Shown here: piece after piece, positions 1 through 8,190 of the stretch
How positions within the stretch are numbered: the first letter of the stretch is position 1
Layout of the letters: every line of letters begins with the position of its first letter
DNA from: Acidovorax sp. NO-1
GTDB lineage: Bacteria > Pseudomonadota > Gammaproteobacteria > Burkholderiales > Burkholderiaceae_C
Direction: 5' to 3'
Assembly: GCF_000238595.1 (NCBI RefSeq)
Contig: NZ_AGTS01000145.1
Location: 1 to 64,000, forward strand
DNA: 64,000 nt
Program-made: the position numbers and the translations under genes
Notes under the pieces: model-generated
Told to the model about the DNA's origin: nothing
Seen by the model: only the letters and a program-made list of their open reading frames with translations
Database searches by the model: none

Positions 1-563
1 TTAAAGGGCCATTCACCTCGACGCTCAACTCCGTTTTCTCGAAGTTTTGAATAAAACCATCGTAAAAGTACTTGCTTAGATCTCCTCGTGCCCTCGAGAC
101 CTGATGGTGTTTTTAGAATTCTTTCGCGAAACTTTTGCTCTAACATCCTGTTTTCCGGAGAAGAAAACAACCATTGCAGACTACCGGAGCTACCAGCGCC
201 GCTTCCCGCAATAATTTCAGGAGTTGTTTGTCTTGTCCAAGGCGTGATCCGCATGTGAGGAATCAGCCCTCTCCACCCGAAAAGGTGACCGTCGTGTGCC
301 GTTTTAAGACAGCGTTCACTGATGAGCCTATAGACCTGTGAGCGGCCCATGCCCCAACGCTGCTTTATTTCCTTAGCAGAGGCCCCGTCGAAATAGTCGA
401 GCACAGCTTTTTTTCGGCGTAGGAAAAGCTCACGTCTCTCTTCTGAGAGAGCGTCCTCATCCACTTGGCGCCAAGTTGAAGGATCGACAAGCTCTCCAGC
501 TTGGCTATTGAGTTGGATATGACCAGCCCAAGCCCTGGAACCGATACGCGGCTTTTTTGGCAT
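1..563 (-). CDS. DDE transposase/integrase, Tn7/Mu-like, N-terminal part (cut by window edge)
   Basis: The frame is open from an ATG at 563 leftwards to the window edge without a stop (about 187 codons visible), so this is the N-terminal part of a longer protein. Residues about 45-110 show an arginine-rich helix followed by a helix-turn-helix (KEIKQRWGMGRSQVYRLI), then a Cys and the run HDGHLFGWRGLIPHMR. Further on comes a helical segment ending in EWPFN. This order (RRK helix, HTH, HPDGR-W-G-F-RALIP-like motif, then a YPFN-like motif) is what I recall at the N terminus of the large integrases with a Mu-transposase C-terminal domain that move Tn7-like elements. The catalytic DDE domain is outside the window. 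The GC content is clearly lower than in the neighbouring genes, which fits acquired DNA. The family call rests on memory of motifs and not on a search. Confidence 0.6.
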   Translation of the reverse strand, partial: MPKKPRIGSRAWAGHIQLNSQAGELVDPSTWRQVDEDALSEERRELFLRRKKAVLDYFDGASAKEIKQRWGMGRSQVYRLISERCLKTAHDGHLFGWRGLIPHMRITPWTRQTTPEIIAGSGAGSSGSLQWLFSSPENRMLEQKFRERILKTPSGLEGTRRSKQVLLRWFYSKLRENGVERRGEWPF

Positions 564-616
564 ATACGCCTCCGAGTCCAGAAGATCTTCCGCTGGACGG
601 TGGGTTGCAAAATTTT

Positions 617-743
617 TACAACTTCACTTTTTTCGGTAATTGAACTACAACTTGTCTTACGTTACAAGATGGCGAATCAATTGAATTGAGGCCATGCTGC
701 GTGTTCAACAGACAATTTTTCAGAGCGCAGATAGCTACAACTT
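617..743 (+). repeat. Three TACAACTT direct repeats, possible transposon end
   Basis: The 8-mer TACAACTT occurs at 617-624, 646-653 and 736-743, all in the same orientation. Each copy is followed by a loosely similar T-rich stretch ending in GTAA or GTTA. They lie directly upstream of the transposase start, where Tn7-like elements carry several transposase-binding sites. That they are binding sites, and that the element ends near 760, is inference. I could not see a target duplication. Confidence 0.35.
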
Positions 744-771
744 CTGTTTAGTAAACGGCAATCTGCGCTCT
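722..771. promoter_or_regulatory. 11-bp inverted repeat flanking a GTTTAGTAAAC palindrome
   Basis: AGAGCGCAGAT at 722-732 is the exact reverse complement of ATCTGCGCTCT at 761-771. Between them lie one TACAACTT copy and the perfect palindrome GTTTA-G-TAAAC (746-756). The structure sits about 40 bp upstream of the dehydrogenase start at 811. It could be an operator for that gene or part of the transposon end. No T-run follows, so it is not a normal terminator. Confidence 0.4.
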
Positions 772-810
772 CGGCGTTTGCCTGTGCCCATACCGCTAAC
801 ATCACCGCCC

Positions 811-1608
811 ATGACACTTCCCACTCAAGCCCCTTCCACATCCCACATCCACTTCGGTCATCGTGACCGCGTCTGCATCGTCACTGGAGGTGCCCAAGGC
901 ATTGGCGAGGCCTGTGTCCGCCGCTTTGCGGCTGATGGTGCGAAGCCAGTGATCGTCGATGTGGACGATGCGCGTGGGCAGGCGCTGGCGCAGGAACTCG
1001 GGGCGCTGTATGTGCGTTGCGATGTGGGTGACAAGGCGCAGGTGGATGCTCTGGTGGCCGAGACCCTGGCGGCCCATGGACGCATTGACGTGCTGGTGAA
1101 CAACGCGGGCATCTTCCGGGCGGCAGACTTTCTGGAAGTGACCGAGGCCGACTTTGACGCCGTGCTGCGCGTCAATCTCAAGGGCTCATTTCTGGTGGGT
1201 CAGGCCGTGGCGCAGGCCATGGTGGACTTGGGTGGCGGCGCCATCGTCAACATGAGCTCGGTCAACGGCGTGCTGGCCATTCCCAACATCTCCAGCTACA
1301 ACGTGAGCAAAGGCGGCGTGAACCAGCTCACGCGCGTGATGGCGCTGGCGCTGGCCGACAAGAACATCCGCGTGAACGCCGTGGCGCCGGGCACCATCGC
1401 CACCGAGCTGGCTGCCAAGGCCGTGTTGACCAGCGACGAGGCCAAGAACAAGATCATGAGCCGCACGCCCATGAAGCGGCTGGGCGAGCCGTCGGAGATT
1501 GCCGATGTGGTGGCCTGGCTGGCCAGCGATGCGGCCAGCTATGTGACCGGCGAGATTGTGACCGTGGACGGTGGGCGCATGACGCTGAACTACACCGTGC
1601 CGGTCTGA
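811..1608 (+). CDS. SDR-family NAD(P)-dependent oxidoreductase
   Basis: This is a 265-residue classical short-chain dehydrogenase. The cofactor motif TGGAQGIG is at residues 25-32, NNAG is near residue 95, and the catalytic Tyr163/Lys167 lie in YNVSK, preceded by a serine in MSS. The C-terminal region contains the PGTIATEL and TVDGG segments typical of glucose dehydrogenase or 3-oxoacyl reductase relatives. It is expected to be cytosolic and to reduce or oxidise a small alcohol or ketone; the substrate cannot be told from sequence. I chose the ATG at 811. The same frame is open back to an ATG at 694, but that extension would translate the inverted repeat and the possible transposon end and does not resemble SDR sequence. 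It stands alone, convergent with the MATE gene. Confidence 0.85.
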   Translation: MTLPTQAPSTSHIHFGHRDRVCIVTGGAQGIGEACVRRFAADGAKPVIVDVDDARGQALAQELGALYVRCDVGDKAQVDALVAETLAAHGRIDVLVNNAGIFRAADFLEVTEADFDAVLRVNLKGSFLVGQAVAQAMVDLGGGAIVNMSSVNGVLAIPNISSYNVSKGGVNQLTRVMALALADKNIRVNAVAPGTIATELAAKAVLTSDEAKNKIMSRTPMKRLGEPSEIADVVAWLASDAASYVTGEIVTVDGGRMTLNYTVPV

Positions 1609-1628
1609 CAATCACAAATACTATTAAA

Positions 1629-1675
1629 TTGATAGCTGCTAGCGCATGATGGATAAGCGTTAGCAGCCAATTTTG
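1629..1675. repeat. Dispersed palindromic repeat, copy 1
   Basis: This copy reads GATAGCTGCTAGCGC, a short loop, then GCGTTAGCAGCCAATTTT. The arms GCTGCTAGCGC/GCGTTAGCAGC pair over 11 bp with one G-U pair and are followed by Ts. It lies between two convergent genes and could end transcription from both. It belongs to the family found throughout the window. Confidence 0.8.
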
Positions 1676-1684
1676 TTCATATTT

Positions 1685-3091
1685 TTAAGCCTGCGTCATA
1701 CGCCGCAGCAACCCCGCCGTGCTGCGCGGCCAGCCGACCCGGCCAAACCAGGCGCCACCCGCAATCGCCCAGGCGTTCACCGCGCCGTACAGCACCAGTG
1801 CCCCAGCCTGCGCCGCAAACACGGCGGCCAAACCACCGCCCCAGCGCAGCGCCAGCCAACCACCGGTAACCGCCACCACCAGGCGCACGATGTTGCCCAC
1901 CACCGGCCAGAGCAGGCGCCCTGCCCCCTGCGATGAAAAGTACAGCGCCAGCCCCAGGCCAAAAAAGCCGTACACCGGCCCCACAGTGCGCAGATAGAGC
2001 GCTCCCGATTCCAGCATGGCGGGGTCGCTGTTGAAGAGCCGCAGCCAGGAGTGGGGAAACGCCGCCGCCCAGAGGCCAATCGCCTGCGTCATGACAAACG
2101 CCATGCCCGCGCCGATCCAGGTGGCGCGCAAGGCCCGTTCGCGCTGGCCTGCGCCCATACAGGTTCCCACCATGGCCACCAGCGGTGCGCCCAGGCCAAA
2201 CACCAGCGGCACCAGCAAGTATTCGAGCCGCGATGCCGTGCCGTAGCCCGCAATGGCCGCGGTGCCAAAACCACCCACCAGCGCGGTCGTGACGCCAATC
2301 GCCAGGTTGGTAGCGACGGTAGAAACCGTGCCCACCAGGCCTACCCGCAGGATGTCCTTGAACAGCACCCAGCGAAACCGGATGTGCGTGAACGATGGCT
2401 GCAGCAGGCTGCGCGGCGACCACAGGTACGCAGCCAGCACCATGCTGCCGAACAGGTAGTACGCCATCAGCGCAATAGCCCCGCCGGCAATGCCCAGACC
2501 GGGCACGGGGCCCCAGCCAAAGATCAACAAAGGTGACAACGGCACCAGCACGACGGCGCCCAGCACCGTCACATAGGCAGGCACGGCCATGTTCCCTGTG
2601 CCCCGGATCACGGCCGACAGCGTGTTGAACAGCCACACCAGAAACGCGCCCGCAAACACCCAGTTGGAATAGACCAGCGCCGCATCCAGCGCGCCACCGG
2701 CGCCACCCATACGGGTGTAAAGCCAGCGCCCTCCTCCCACCACGCCCACCGTGAAGATCAGCGAAAACACCGCCGCAATCACCAGCGCGTGCAGCACCAG
2801 CGCGTCGGCATCGTCCCGGCGCCGCGCGCCCAGAGCGCGGGCAATGGCCGACGCAATGCCGCCCCCCATGGCCCCCGCCGAGGTCATCTGCATCAGCATG
2901 ACCACCGGAAAGACGAGCGCCATGCCCGCCAGCGCATCGGTGCCCAGCTTGCCGACAAAGTAGGTTTCGATCAGCCCGACACCCGCCTGCGCCAGCATCA
3001 CCAGCACATTGGGCGCCGCCAGGCGCAGCAGCGTGGGCGCAATCGGCGCCTCCAGCAGCATGCGGGTGCGGGGATTGAGGCCTTCAGTCAT
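1685..3091 (-). CDS. MATE-family multidrug efflux transporter
   Basis: The product is a 468-residue inner-membrane protein with about 12 hydrophobic helices in two halves. The first half contains ETYFVGKLGTDALAGMALVFPV and a Gly/Ala-rich GGGIASAIARALG stretch typical of MATE transporters, with the equivalent FGLGAPLVAMVG in the second half. Members export cationic drugs or metabolites in exchange for Na+ or H+. The ATG at 3091 (MTEGLNPR) is preferred over a longer frame from 3160, whose extra 23 residues are Arg/Ala-rich and unlike the family. The gene lies 35 bp downstream of a MarR-type regulator on the same strand, so it is a plausible regulatory target. The substrate is unknown. Confidence 0.9.
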   Translation of the reverse strand: MTEGLNPRTRMLLEAPIAPTLLRLAAPNVLVMLAQAGVGLIETYFVGKLGTDALAGMALVFPVVMLMQMTSAGAMGGGIASAIARALGARRRDDADALVLHALVIAAVFSLIFTVGVVGGGRWLYTRMGGAGGALDAALVYSNWVFAGAFLVWLFNTLSAVIRGTGNMAVPAYVTVLGAVVLVPLSPLLIFGWGPVPGLGIAGGAIALMAYYLFGSMVLAAYLWSPRSLLQPSFTHIRFRWVLFKDILRVGLVGTVSTVATNLAIGVTTALVGGFGTAAIAGYGTASRLEYLLVPLVFGLGAPLVAMVGTCMGAGQRERALRATWIGAGMAFVMTQAIGLWAAAFPHSWLRLFNSDPAMLESGALYLRTVGPVYGFFGLGLALYFSSQGAGRLLWPVVGNIVRLVVAVTGGWLALRWGGGLAAVFAAQAGALVLYGAVNAWAIAGGAWFGRVGWPRSTAGLLRRMTQA

Positions 3092-3126
3092 GGATGACCG
3101 TGGCAACGCTGCAGCGCAAGCGGGAC

Positions 3127-3606
3127 TCAACCGGCATCGCCTGGGTCCTGCTGGGGCCATGCCGCCAGCACATCCAGCGTTTCGTCCACCAGCGTATGGA
3201 GCGCCATCACGCGCTGCACGCCCAGCGCTTCGTTCAACGCGAGCTGCGCGGCCTTCCAGTGGCGCTGTGCCTCGGCACGTTTGTCGCGGCCTGCATCCGT
3301 GATGTGCACCAGGCGGCTGCGGGCATCAGCGCCCGCCTCCAGCGCCACCCAGCCTGCATCGACCAGAGGGCGCAGGTTGCGTGTGAGCGTGGAGGCATCC
3401 ATCTTCATGGCGGCGGCCAGATCCCCGGGGCGGATCGGGCCCAGCTTGAGCACATGTGATAGCAGCGAATACTGCGTGGTCTTGAGCCCGCATTTCGCCA
3501 TCTCGGCGTCGTAGTGGGTGGCCACGCGGCGCATCAGCTGGCGCAGCTTGAAGTTGGTACAGCCCTGAAGCAGCGTGGGTGCGGGGGTGGTCGTATCGGC
3601 TTGCAT
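3127..3606 (-). CDS. MarR-family transcriptional regulator
   Basis: The product is 159 residues with a winged helix-turn-helix in the middle. It includes GDLAAAMKMDASTLTRNLRP (recognition helix) and a wing with DARSRLVHITDAG, the usual MarR D-x-R-S/R pattern. Helices at both ends would form the dimer interface. The start is the ATG at 3606 (MQADTT); the open frame further upstream runs into the divergent gene. It is transcribed towards and just upstream of the MATE pump, and divergently from a thioesterase. The palindrome at 3622-3634 in the shared promoter is its likely operator, so it probably represses itself and one or both neighbours. Confidence 0.9.
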   Translation of the reverse strand: MQADTTTPAPTLLQGCTNFKLRQLMRRVATHYDAEMAKCGLKTTQYSLLSHVLKLGPIRPGDLAAAMKMDASTLTRNLRPLVDAGWVALEAGADARSRLVHITDAGRDKRAEAQRHWKAAQLALNEALGVQRVMALHTLVDETLDVLAAWPQQDPGDAG

Positions 3607-3621
3607 GGATTTGATTGTATC

Positions 3622-3634
3622 TGCAATAATTGCA
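3622..3634. promoter_or_regulatory. Probable MarR operator palindrome
   Basis: TGCAAT-A-ATTGCA is a perfect 13-bp palindrome, 16 bp upstream of the MarR start and 43 bp upstream of the divergent thioesterase start. Its size, AT-rich centre and place fit a MarR operator. Binding itself is inference. Confidence 0.6.
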
Positions 3635-3677
3635 TACGCAACTATTTTCGTCCAATCCCCTACCACCCGGATACACC

Positions 3678-4229
3678 ATGACCCAACACAACCACCTTGA
3701 ACACTGGCTGGCGCAGGAGCGCGACATTCTGGCGCTGCTGGACGACGGCCCTGGCCCCGGCGTGGCGACACGCGAGCAGATCGCCCACCTCAACGGGCTG
3801 CAGCAGATGCAGGCCATGTTGCGTGGCGAGCTGCCCTACGCCGCCATTGCCAAGACGCTGGATTTTCTGATCGTGGAAGTGGGCGACGGCACGGCCATCT
3901 TCCAGGGCACGCCGCGCGCAGAGCACATGAATCCCATGGGCACCGTGCATGGCGGCTTGTTTGCCACCCTGCTCGATTCCGCCCTGGGCTGCGCCGTGCA
4001 CACGCGCATGGAGCCCGGGCGCGGCTACACCACGGCCGAGCTGGGCATCAACCTGGTCAAGGCCATCACGCCCAAGGTGCAGCGTGTGCGTGCCGAAGGC
4101 CGCGTGATCCACAGCGGGCGCCAGTTGGCCACGGCCGAAGCACGCCTGGTGGGCCCGGACGGCACGCTGTACGCCCACGCCACCACCACCTGCCTGGTTT
4201 TCGACTTGCCTGCACAATCGAAGGCATGA
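3678..4229 (+). CDS. PaaI-family hotdog thioesterase
   Basis: This is a 183-residue protein whose second half is a single hotdog fold. [18 protein letters not shown] carries the His91-Gly-Gly active-site turn of PaaI-type acyl-CoA thioesterases, followed by [21 protein letters not shown] and a closing Ala-rich strand. The about 60-residue N-terminal part is helical and not recognised. It is expected to hydrolyse an aryl- or acyl-CoA in the cytosol. The ATG at 3678 is used; an upstream in-frame start at 3630 would lie in the MarR operator region. It is divergent from marR and overlaps the next gene by 4 bp (ATGA), so the two are probably co-transcribed. Confidence 0.85.
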   Translation: MTQHNHLEHWLAQERDILALLDDGPGPGVATREQIAHLNGLQQMQAMLRGELPYAAIAKTLDFLIVEVGDGTAIFQGTPRAEHMNPMGTVHGGLFATLLDSALGCAVHTRMEPGRGYTTAELGINLVKAITPKVQRVRAEGRVIHSGRQLATAEARLVGPDGTLYAHATTTCLVFDLPAQSKA

Positions 4230-4639
4230 AATTCCTCCACACGATGCTGCGCGTTGGCAACCTTCAACGCTCGATTGATTTCTATACCAACGTTCTGGGC
4301 ATGCAACTGCTGCGCCAGTCCGAGAACCCCGAGTACAAATACTCGCTGGCCTTTCTGGGGTTTGAAGGCGGTAACCCCGGCCAGGCCGAGATCGAGCTGA
4401 CCTACAACTGGGGCACCGAAAGCTACGACCACGGCAATGCCTACGGCCACATTGCCCTGGGTGTGCCCGATGCGTACGCCGCGTGCGAAAAGATCAAGGC
4501 TGCGGGCGGCAACGTGACGCGTGAAGCGGGCCCGGTCAAAGGCGGTACCACCGTCATTGCCTTTGTGACCGACCCGGACGGCTACAAGATCGAGTTGATC
4601 CAGCGCGCCGAAGGTGCAAGCGGCCAGGGCCTGCGGTAA
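4226..4639 (+). CDS. gloA: Lactoylglutathione lyase (glyoxalase I)
   Basis: The protein is 137 residues with two beta-alpha-beta-beta-beta modules of the vicinal-oxygen-chelate fold. It starts [20 protein letters not shown], the glyoxalase I N terminus with the first metal ligand His5. Later ligands are expected in the [19 protein letters not shown] and GYKIELIQ segments. It isomerises the methylglyoxal-glutathione hemithioacetal to S-lactoylglutathione in the cytosol. Length and motifs match the bacterial metal-dependent enzyme. Its start overlaps the stop of the thioesterase gene. A palindromic repeat and a strong terminator follow it. Confidence 0.95.
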   Translation: MKFLHTMLRVGNLQRSIDFYTNVLGMQLLRQSENPEYKYSLAFLGFEGGNPGQAEIELTYNWGTESYDHGNAYGHIALGVPDAYAACEKIKAAGGNVTREAGPVKGGTTVIAFVTDPDGYKIELIQRAEGASGQGLR

Positions 4640-4651
4640 AGTTTTGCTATC

Positions 4652-4700
4652 GATAATATAGCTGCTTGCGCTTTACAGAAAAGCGTCAGCGGCATATTTG
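4652..4700. repeat. Dispersed palindromic repeat, copy 2 (diverged)
   Basis: ATATAGCTGCTTGCGCTTT, then AAAGCGTCAGCGGCATATTTG: the same layout as the other copies with several substitutions. It sits between the gloA stop and the terminator. Confidence 0.6.
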
Positions 4701-4707
4701 ACCCATA

Positions 4708-4734
4708 AAAAACCCGGCAATGCCGGGTTTTTTA
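4708..4734. terminator. Bidirectional rho-independent terminator
   Basis: AAACCCGGCA and TGCCGGGTTT form a perfect 10-bp stem. A-runs lie on one side and Ts on the other, so it can end both gloA (plus strand) and the OmpA-like gene (minus strand). Confidence 0.9.
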
Positions 4735-4752
4735 CGTTCACCGCCAATCTGA

Positions 4753-5277
4753 TCACTGACCGCTCAGGGCCACTTCCACACGACGCGCTTCGGCGTTGCT
4801 GCCGCTGGCGGTGGTTTCTTCGGGCTTCTTCAGCTCGATCTTGTCTTCTGCCACGCCCAAGCCCTTGAGCGCGTCGCGCACGGCAAAGGCGCGCTGCTTG
4901 GCCAGCTCGGCGTTCATGGCGGCGTCGCCCGTGGCGTCATGAAACCCCGAGACCACTGCCGTCTTGCCCTCAGCAACGCCCTTGACCACATCGGCCAGCG
5001 CTTCGTTGGCGCCCGCTGCAAGTTCGGCCTTGCCGGATGCAAAGAAGAACTTCACCACACCGTTTTCCACCCGCACGCTGGCCTCATCTGCCATCGCTGC
5101 GGCCGCGGGAGCGGCAGCATCTGCCGCCACTGCGGGCACAGGCTGGGCCGCGGCGCCCGATGCGCCCACCCGTTTGACCACCACCGTGCCCACCACGACC
5201 GAGATCACCAGCGCAATCAGCGCAAACATGAAACCCAGGGCAAAACGTTGTTGGCTATCGTCATCGGAGCTGGACAT
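4753..5277 (-). CDS. Membrane-anchored OmpA-like peptidoglycan-binding protein
   Basis: The protein is 174 residues. One transmembrane helix (about residues 13-35, FMFALIALVISVVVGTVVV) is followed by an Ala/Pro-rich linker and a C-terminal OmpA/MotB-like domain. That domain includes FFASGKAELAAGANEAL, VVSGFHDATGD and a closing ARRVEVAL strand. The usual NxxLSxxRA helix is represented by MNAELAKQRAFAVRDAL. It is probably an inner-membrane protein with its domain in the periplasm, binding peptidoglycan. The ATG at 5277 directly precedes the helix; an upstream in-frame start would extend into the divergent chaC promoter. The exact role is unknown. Confidence 0.8.
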   Translation of the reverse strand: MSSSDDDSQQRFALGFMFALIALVISVVVGTVVVKRVGASGAAAQPVPAVAADAAAPAAAAMADEASVRVENGVVKFFFASGKAELAAGANEALADVVKGVAEGKTAVVSGFHDATGDAAMNAELAKQRAFAVRDALKGLGVAEDKIELKKPEETTASGSNAEARRVEVALSGQ

Positions 5278-5390
5278 GGAAGACCTCTGTAGTGGTTGGA
5301 AAGAAAAACAGGGTGCGGGGGCCGCGCTGGGCACCACAAAAACGGGTGCCTGGCCGCATACCGCAAAGCCTTTGATTGTAGAGTGAAGCC

Positions 5391-5984
5391 ATGACGAATC
5401 TTCCCGCTCCCCTGCGCGATCCTGCACCGATGCTCGAACGCGCGCTGCACGAATGGGGTGGCCATGAGGACCTGTGGATCTTCGGGTATGGCTCGCTCAT
5501 CTGGCGCCCGGATTTTGAGTATGCCGAGCGCCGTCCGGCCAAGGTGCATGGCTGGCACCGCGCGCTCAAGATGTGGAGCCGCATCAACCGCGGCACGCCA
5601 GAGTGCCCCGGCCTGGTGTTCGGCATGCTCTCGGGCGGCAGTTGCCGGGGCATGGTGTTCCGGGTAGACAAGGCGCATGCCCGCCAGGTGCTCATCAACC
5701 TCTGGCAGCGCGAGATGCCCACCGCTGTGTACGACCCGCGCTGGCTCACCTGCCACACCCCGCACGGCCCCGTGCGCGCCCTGGCTTTCACCCTGTCGCG
5801 CAAAAGTCCCAACCACACGGGCGAGCTGCCCGACCACGAGGTGTGCCGCATTTTTGAGCAGGCCAGCGGGCGCTATGGCACCACGCGCGACTACGCCCAG
5901 TCCACATACGACGAACTGCGCAAGCACGGCATCCACGACCGGGCGCTGGCGCGGCTGATCGCACTGTCGGGCGGCAAGCGTTGA
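5391..5984 (+). CDS. chaC: Gamma-glutamylcyclotransferase, ChaC-like
   Basis: This is a 197-residue protein with the ChaC cyclotransferase signature YGSLIW at residues 33-38, followed by RRPAKVHGWHRAL and the SGGSCRGMVFRV strand. The ChaC family degrades glutathione to 5-oxoproline and Cys-Gly in the cytosol, with an acidic catalytic residue in the middle of the domain. Length fits bacterial members. It is divergent from the OmpA-like gene and is followed after about 50 bp by a universal stress protein on the same strand, suggesting a stress or glutathione context shared with nearby gloA and sodC. Confidence 0.9.
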   Translation: MTNLPAPLRDPAPMLERALHEWGGHEDLWIFGYGSLIWRPDFEYAERRPAKVHGWHRALKMWSRINRGTPECPGLVFGMLSGGSCRGMVFRVDKAHARQVLINLWQREMPTAVYDPRWLTCHTPHGPVRALAFTLSRKSPNHTGELPDHEVCRIFEQASGRYGTTRDYAQSTYDELRKHGIHDRALARLIALSGGKR

Positions 5985-6037
5985 CACTGGTGGACAATGA
6001 TCCGTTCGAGCCATCGTACGCACCCCGGAGGAACCCC

Positions 6038-6922
6038 ATGGCGACCCTGAACCGGCTTGTTGCCGCCACCGATCTCTCTGCACCCGCGCGCCATGCGGTG
6101 GACCGTGCCGCCAGCGTGGCGCTGGCCACGGGCGCCGCACTGCACCTGTTGCACGTCGCCACGCCCGCGCCCATCGAGAGGTTGCGGCGCCTGGCTGGCC
6201 AGATCCCCCCCGACCTGGAAAAACTCATGCGGGATGAACCCGGCGGTGCGCTGAACGGGCTGGCACATGCCGTGCAGCAACGCCATGGCCTGACCGCCCA
6301 GGTGCACCTTGCCAGTGGCCCGCTGCTGCAGCAGCTGCGCGAGCACGCCGACACCGTGGACGCCGACCTGGTGGTGCTGGGCGCGCGCGGCGCCAGTTTC
6401 ATGCGGCACATGCTGCTGGGCTCCACCGCCGACCGCATGGTGAGCAAGGCCACCCGCCCCATGCTGGTCGTCAAGCAGGCGCCGCACGAACGCTACCGGA
6501 CGGTGCTGATTCCGGTCGATTTTTCTGCGAACTCGCTGCGCTCCATCCGCCTCGCCCAGGCCGTGGCGCCGGGGGCCAGACTCATCCTGCTGCATGCCTT
6601 TGAAGTGCCCTTTGAGGGCATGATGGAGTACGCGGGTGTGCAGACCGACCAGATCCAGCACTACCGCACCAACGCACGCCGCGAGGCGCAGCAGAGCATG
6701 GAAGAGCTGCGCGTGCAAGCAGGCCTGCCCCTGGAATCAACCCCCACGCTGATCCTGCATGGCGACCCCTCGCTGCTGCTCGTTCAGCAGGAGCAGGAGC
6801 TCGACTGCGACCTGATCGTGATGGGCAAGCAGGGCGACAACGCGGTGGAAGACATGCTTTTGGGCAGCGTCACCCGCTATGCGCTGGCCCAGTCCCAGTG
6901 CGACGTGCTGGTTTCGGTCTGA
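6038..6922 (+). CDS. Tandem universal stress protein (two UspA domains)
   Basis: The protein is 294 residues with two UspA domains (about 1-143 and 150-294). Each ends in the nucleotide-binding pattern G-x2-G-x9-G-S/T: GARGASFMRHMLLGST in the first and GKQGDNAVEDMLLGS in the second, so both halves should bind ATP. The start at 6038 (MATLNRLVAATD) is set by the GGAGGAA ribosome site just before it; the frame is open to 5981, but that part overlaps the chaC stop. Tandem Usps are cytosolic and usually induced by starvation or oxygen stress. No regulator is seen next to it. Confidence 0.9.
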   Translation: MATLNRLVAATDLSAPARHAVDRAASVALATGAALHLLHVATPAPIERLRRLAGQIPPDLEKLMRDEPGGALNGLAHAVQQRHGLTAQVHLASGPLLQQLREHADTVDADLVVLGARGASFMRHMLLGSTADRMVSKATRPMLVVKQAPHERYRTVLIPVDFSANSLRSIRLAQAVAPGARLILLHAFEVPFEGMMEYAGVQTDQIQHYRTNARREAQQSMEELRVQAGLPLESTPTLILHGDPSLLLVQQEQELDCDLIVMGKQGDNAVEDMLLGSVTRYALAQSQCDVLVSV

Positions 6923-7074
6923 GCCCGGCGCCCGGGCCCGGGGCGCACACAGCTGTTGTGATCCCTGCGCGGCAGGTGGAGAATGTGTCGGCACACAGGG
7001 CCGACCGGCGACATCCCTTGCAATTGCAGCCCTGTAATGCCAGTGCCAATCCCCACCTTTTCAGGAGTCAAGGC

Positions 7075-7596
7075 ATGTTCTTCCCCCAGTTCTTTTTATC
7101 GGCTGCCGCGGTGGCCTTGCTCGCGGGCTGTGCCGCGTATTCCGCCGGGCCCCGCGCCACAGCCACGCTGGAGCCCACACGGGGCAACACTGCGGCCGGA
7201 ACGGTCACCTTTGTGCAGGCGGGTGACGTGGTGAAGGTGTCGGGCTCGGTCAAAGGCCTCAAGCCAGGCGCCGAACACGGCTTTCATGTACACGAAAAAG
7301 GCGACTGCTCCAGCGGCGACGGCATGAGCACCGGCGGGCACTTCAACCCGGGCGGCAAACCCCACGGCAGCCATGGCATGGGCGAGCACCACACGGGCGA
7401 CCTGCCCAGCCTCAAAGCCGATGCCAACGGCGTGGCTGCGTTCAACTTCGAATCTCGCACCATCAGGGTGGGCAGCACGTCCAACGACATCATCGGCAAG
7501 GGCCTGATCGTTCACCGCGACCCGGACGACTACAAGACCCAACCCACCGGCAACGCAGGCCCGCGCCTGGCCTGCGCGGTGATTGCCGCCAGCTGA
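7075..7596 (+). CDS. sodC: Cu/Zn superoxide dismutase, lipoprotein
   Basis: The protein is 173 residues. The N terminus ends in LLAGC, a lipobox, so the mature enzyme should be lipid-anchored in the periplasm. The copper and zinc ligands are visible in HGFHVHEKGDC, GGHFNPGGKPHG and the later IVH segment. The two disulfide cysteines are in GDC and ACAVI. It converts superoxide to oxygen and hydrogen peroxide outside the cytoplasm. An AGGAG site precedes the ATG at 7075. It is convergent with the MocA-like gene, with only 16 bp between them. Confidence 0.95.
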   Translation: MFFPQFFLSAAAVALLAGCAAYSAGPRATATLEPTRGNTAAGTVTFVQAGDVVKVSGSVKGLKPGAEHGFHVHEKGDCSSGDGMSTGGHFNPGGKPHGSHGMGEHHTGDLPSLKADANGVAAFNFESRTIRVGSTSNDIIGKGLIVHRDPDDYKTQPTGNAGPRLACAVIAAS

Positions 7597-7612
7597 CTCA
7601 GACCCGGCCGCG

Positions 7613-8190
7613 TCAGGAGCGCGCCGCCAATAACAGCGCGGCGCGTTCCAGGTCCGTCATGGTGTCGATGTCGGTCACCGCGCCTTCGTCCTCCACATCC
7701 AGCCAGCGCACCCTGCCCTGCTGCGCCTGCGCGCGCACCAGGCGGGCAGCGCCCTGCTCGCCTGTCAAAGCCAGAAGGCCCTGAAGGCATTGCGCAGCAA
7801 ATCCCACGGGATGACCGCGCTCGCCCCGGTACACGGGCATGGCGACGGCGCAGTGCGGGTCCGCCAATGCGGCGGCAATGGTACGCAGGGTTTCGGGGCG
7901 TATCAGCGGCAGGTCGCCCGGCAGCACCAGCCAGCCAGCCGCACCCGCTGTGGCATGCACGGCCGCTGCTATCGAATCGCCCATGCCCGGGTGCCCGACA
8001 TCCTCCACGTGCCAGGGCAAGCCGCTGGCGCGCACGGCGGCCAGGGTGTGCTCCAGCACCGTGGTGCCGCCCAGGGGTGCACGCAGCTTGTGCACCGTGC
8101 CACCTGACGCGGCAAAACGCAGTCCCCGGCCCGAGGCCAGCACCAGCACCACGGGTTGTGCAGCCGAAGCGGGGTGGATTTCAGCTTCCA

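Noticed and set aside
694-810. N-terminal extension of the SDR protein from ATG 694
   Set aside because: It would translate the inverted repeat and a TACAACTT copy, and the extra residues resemble no SDR. The family N terminus fits ATG 811.
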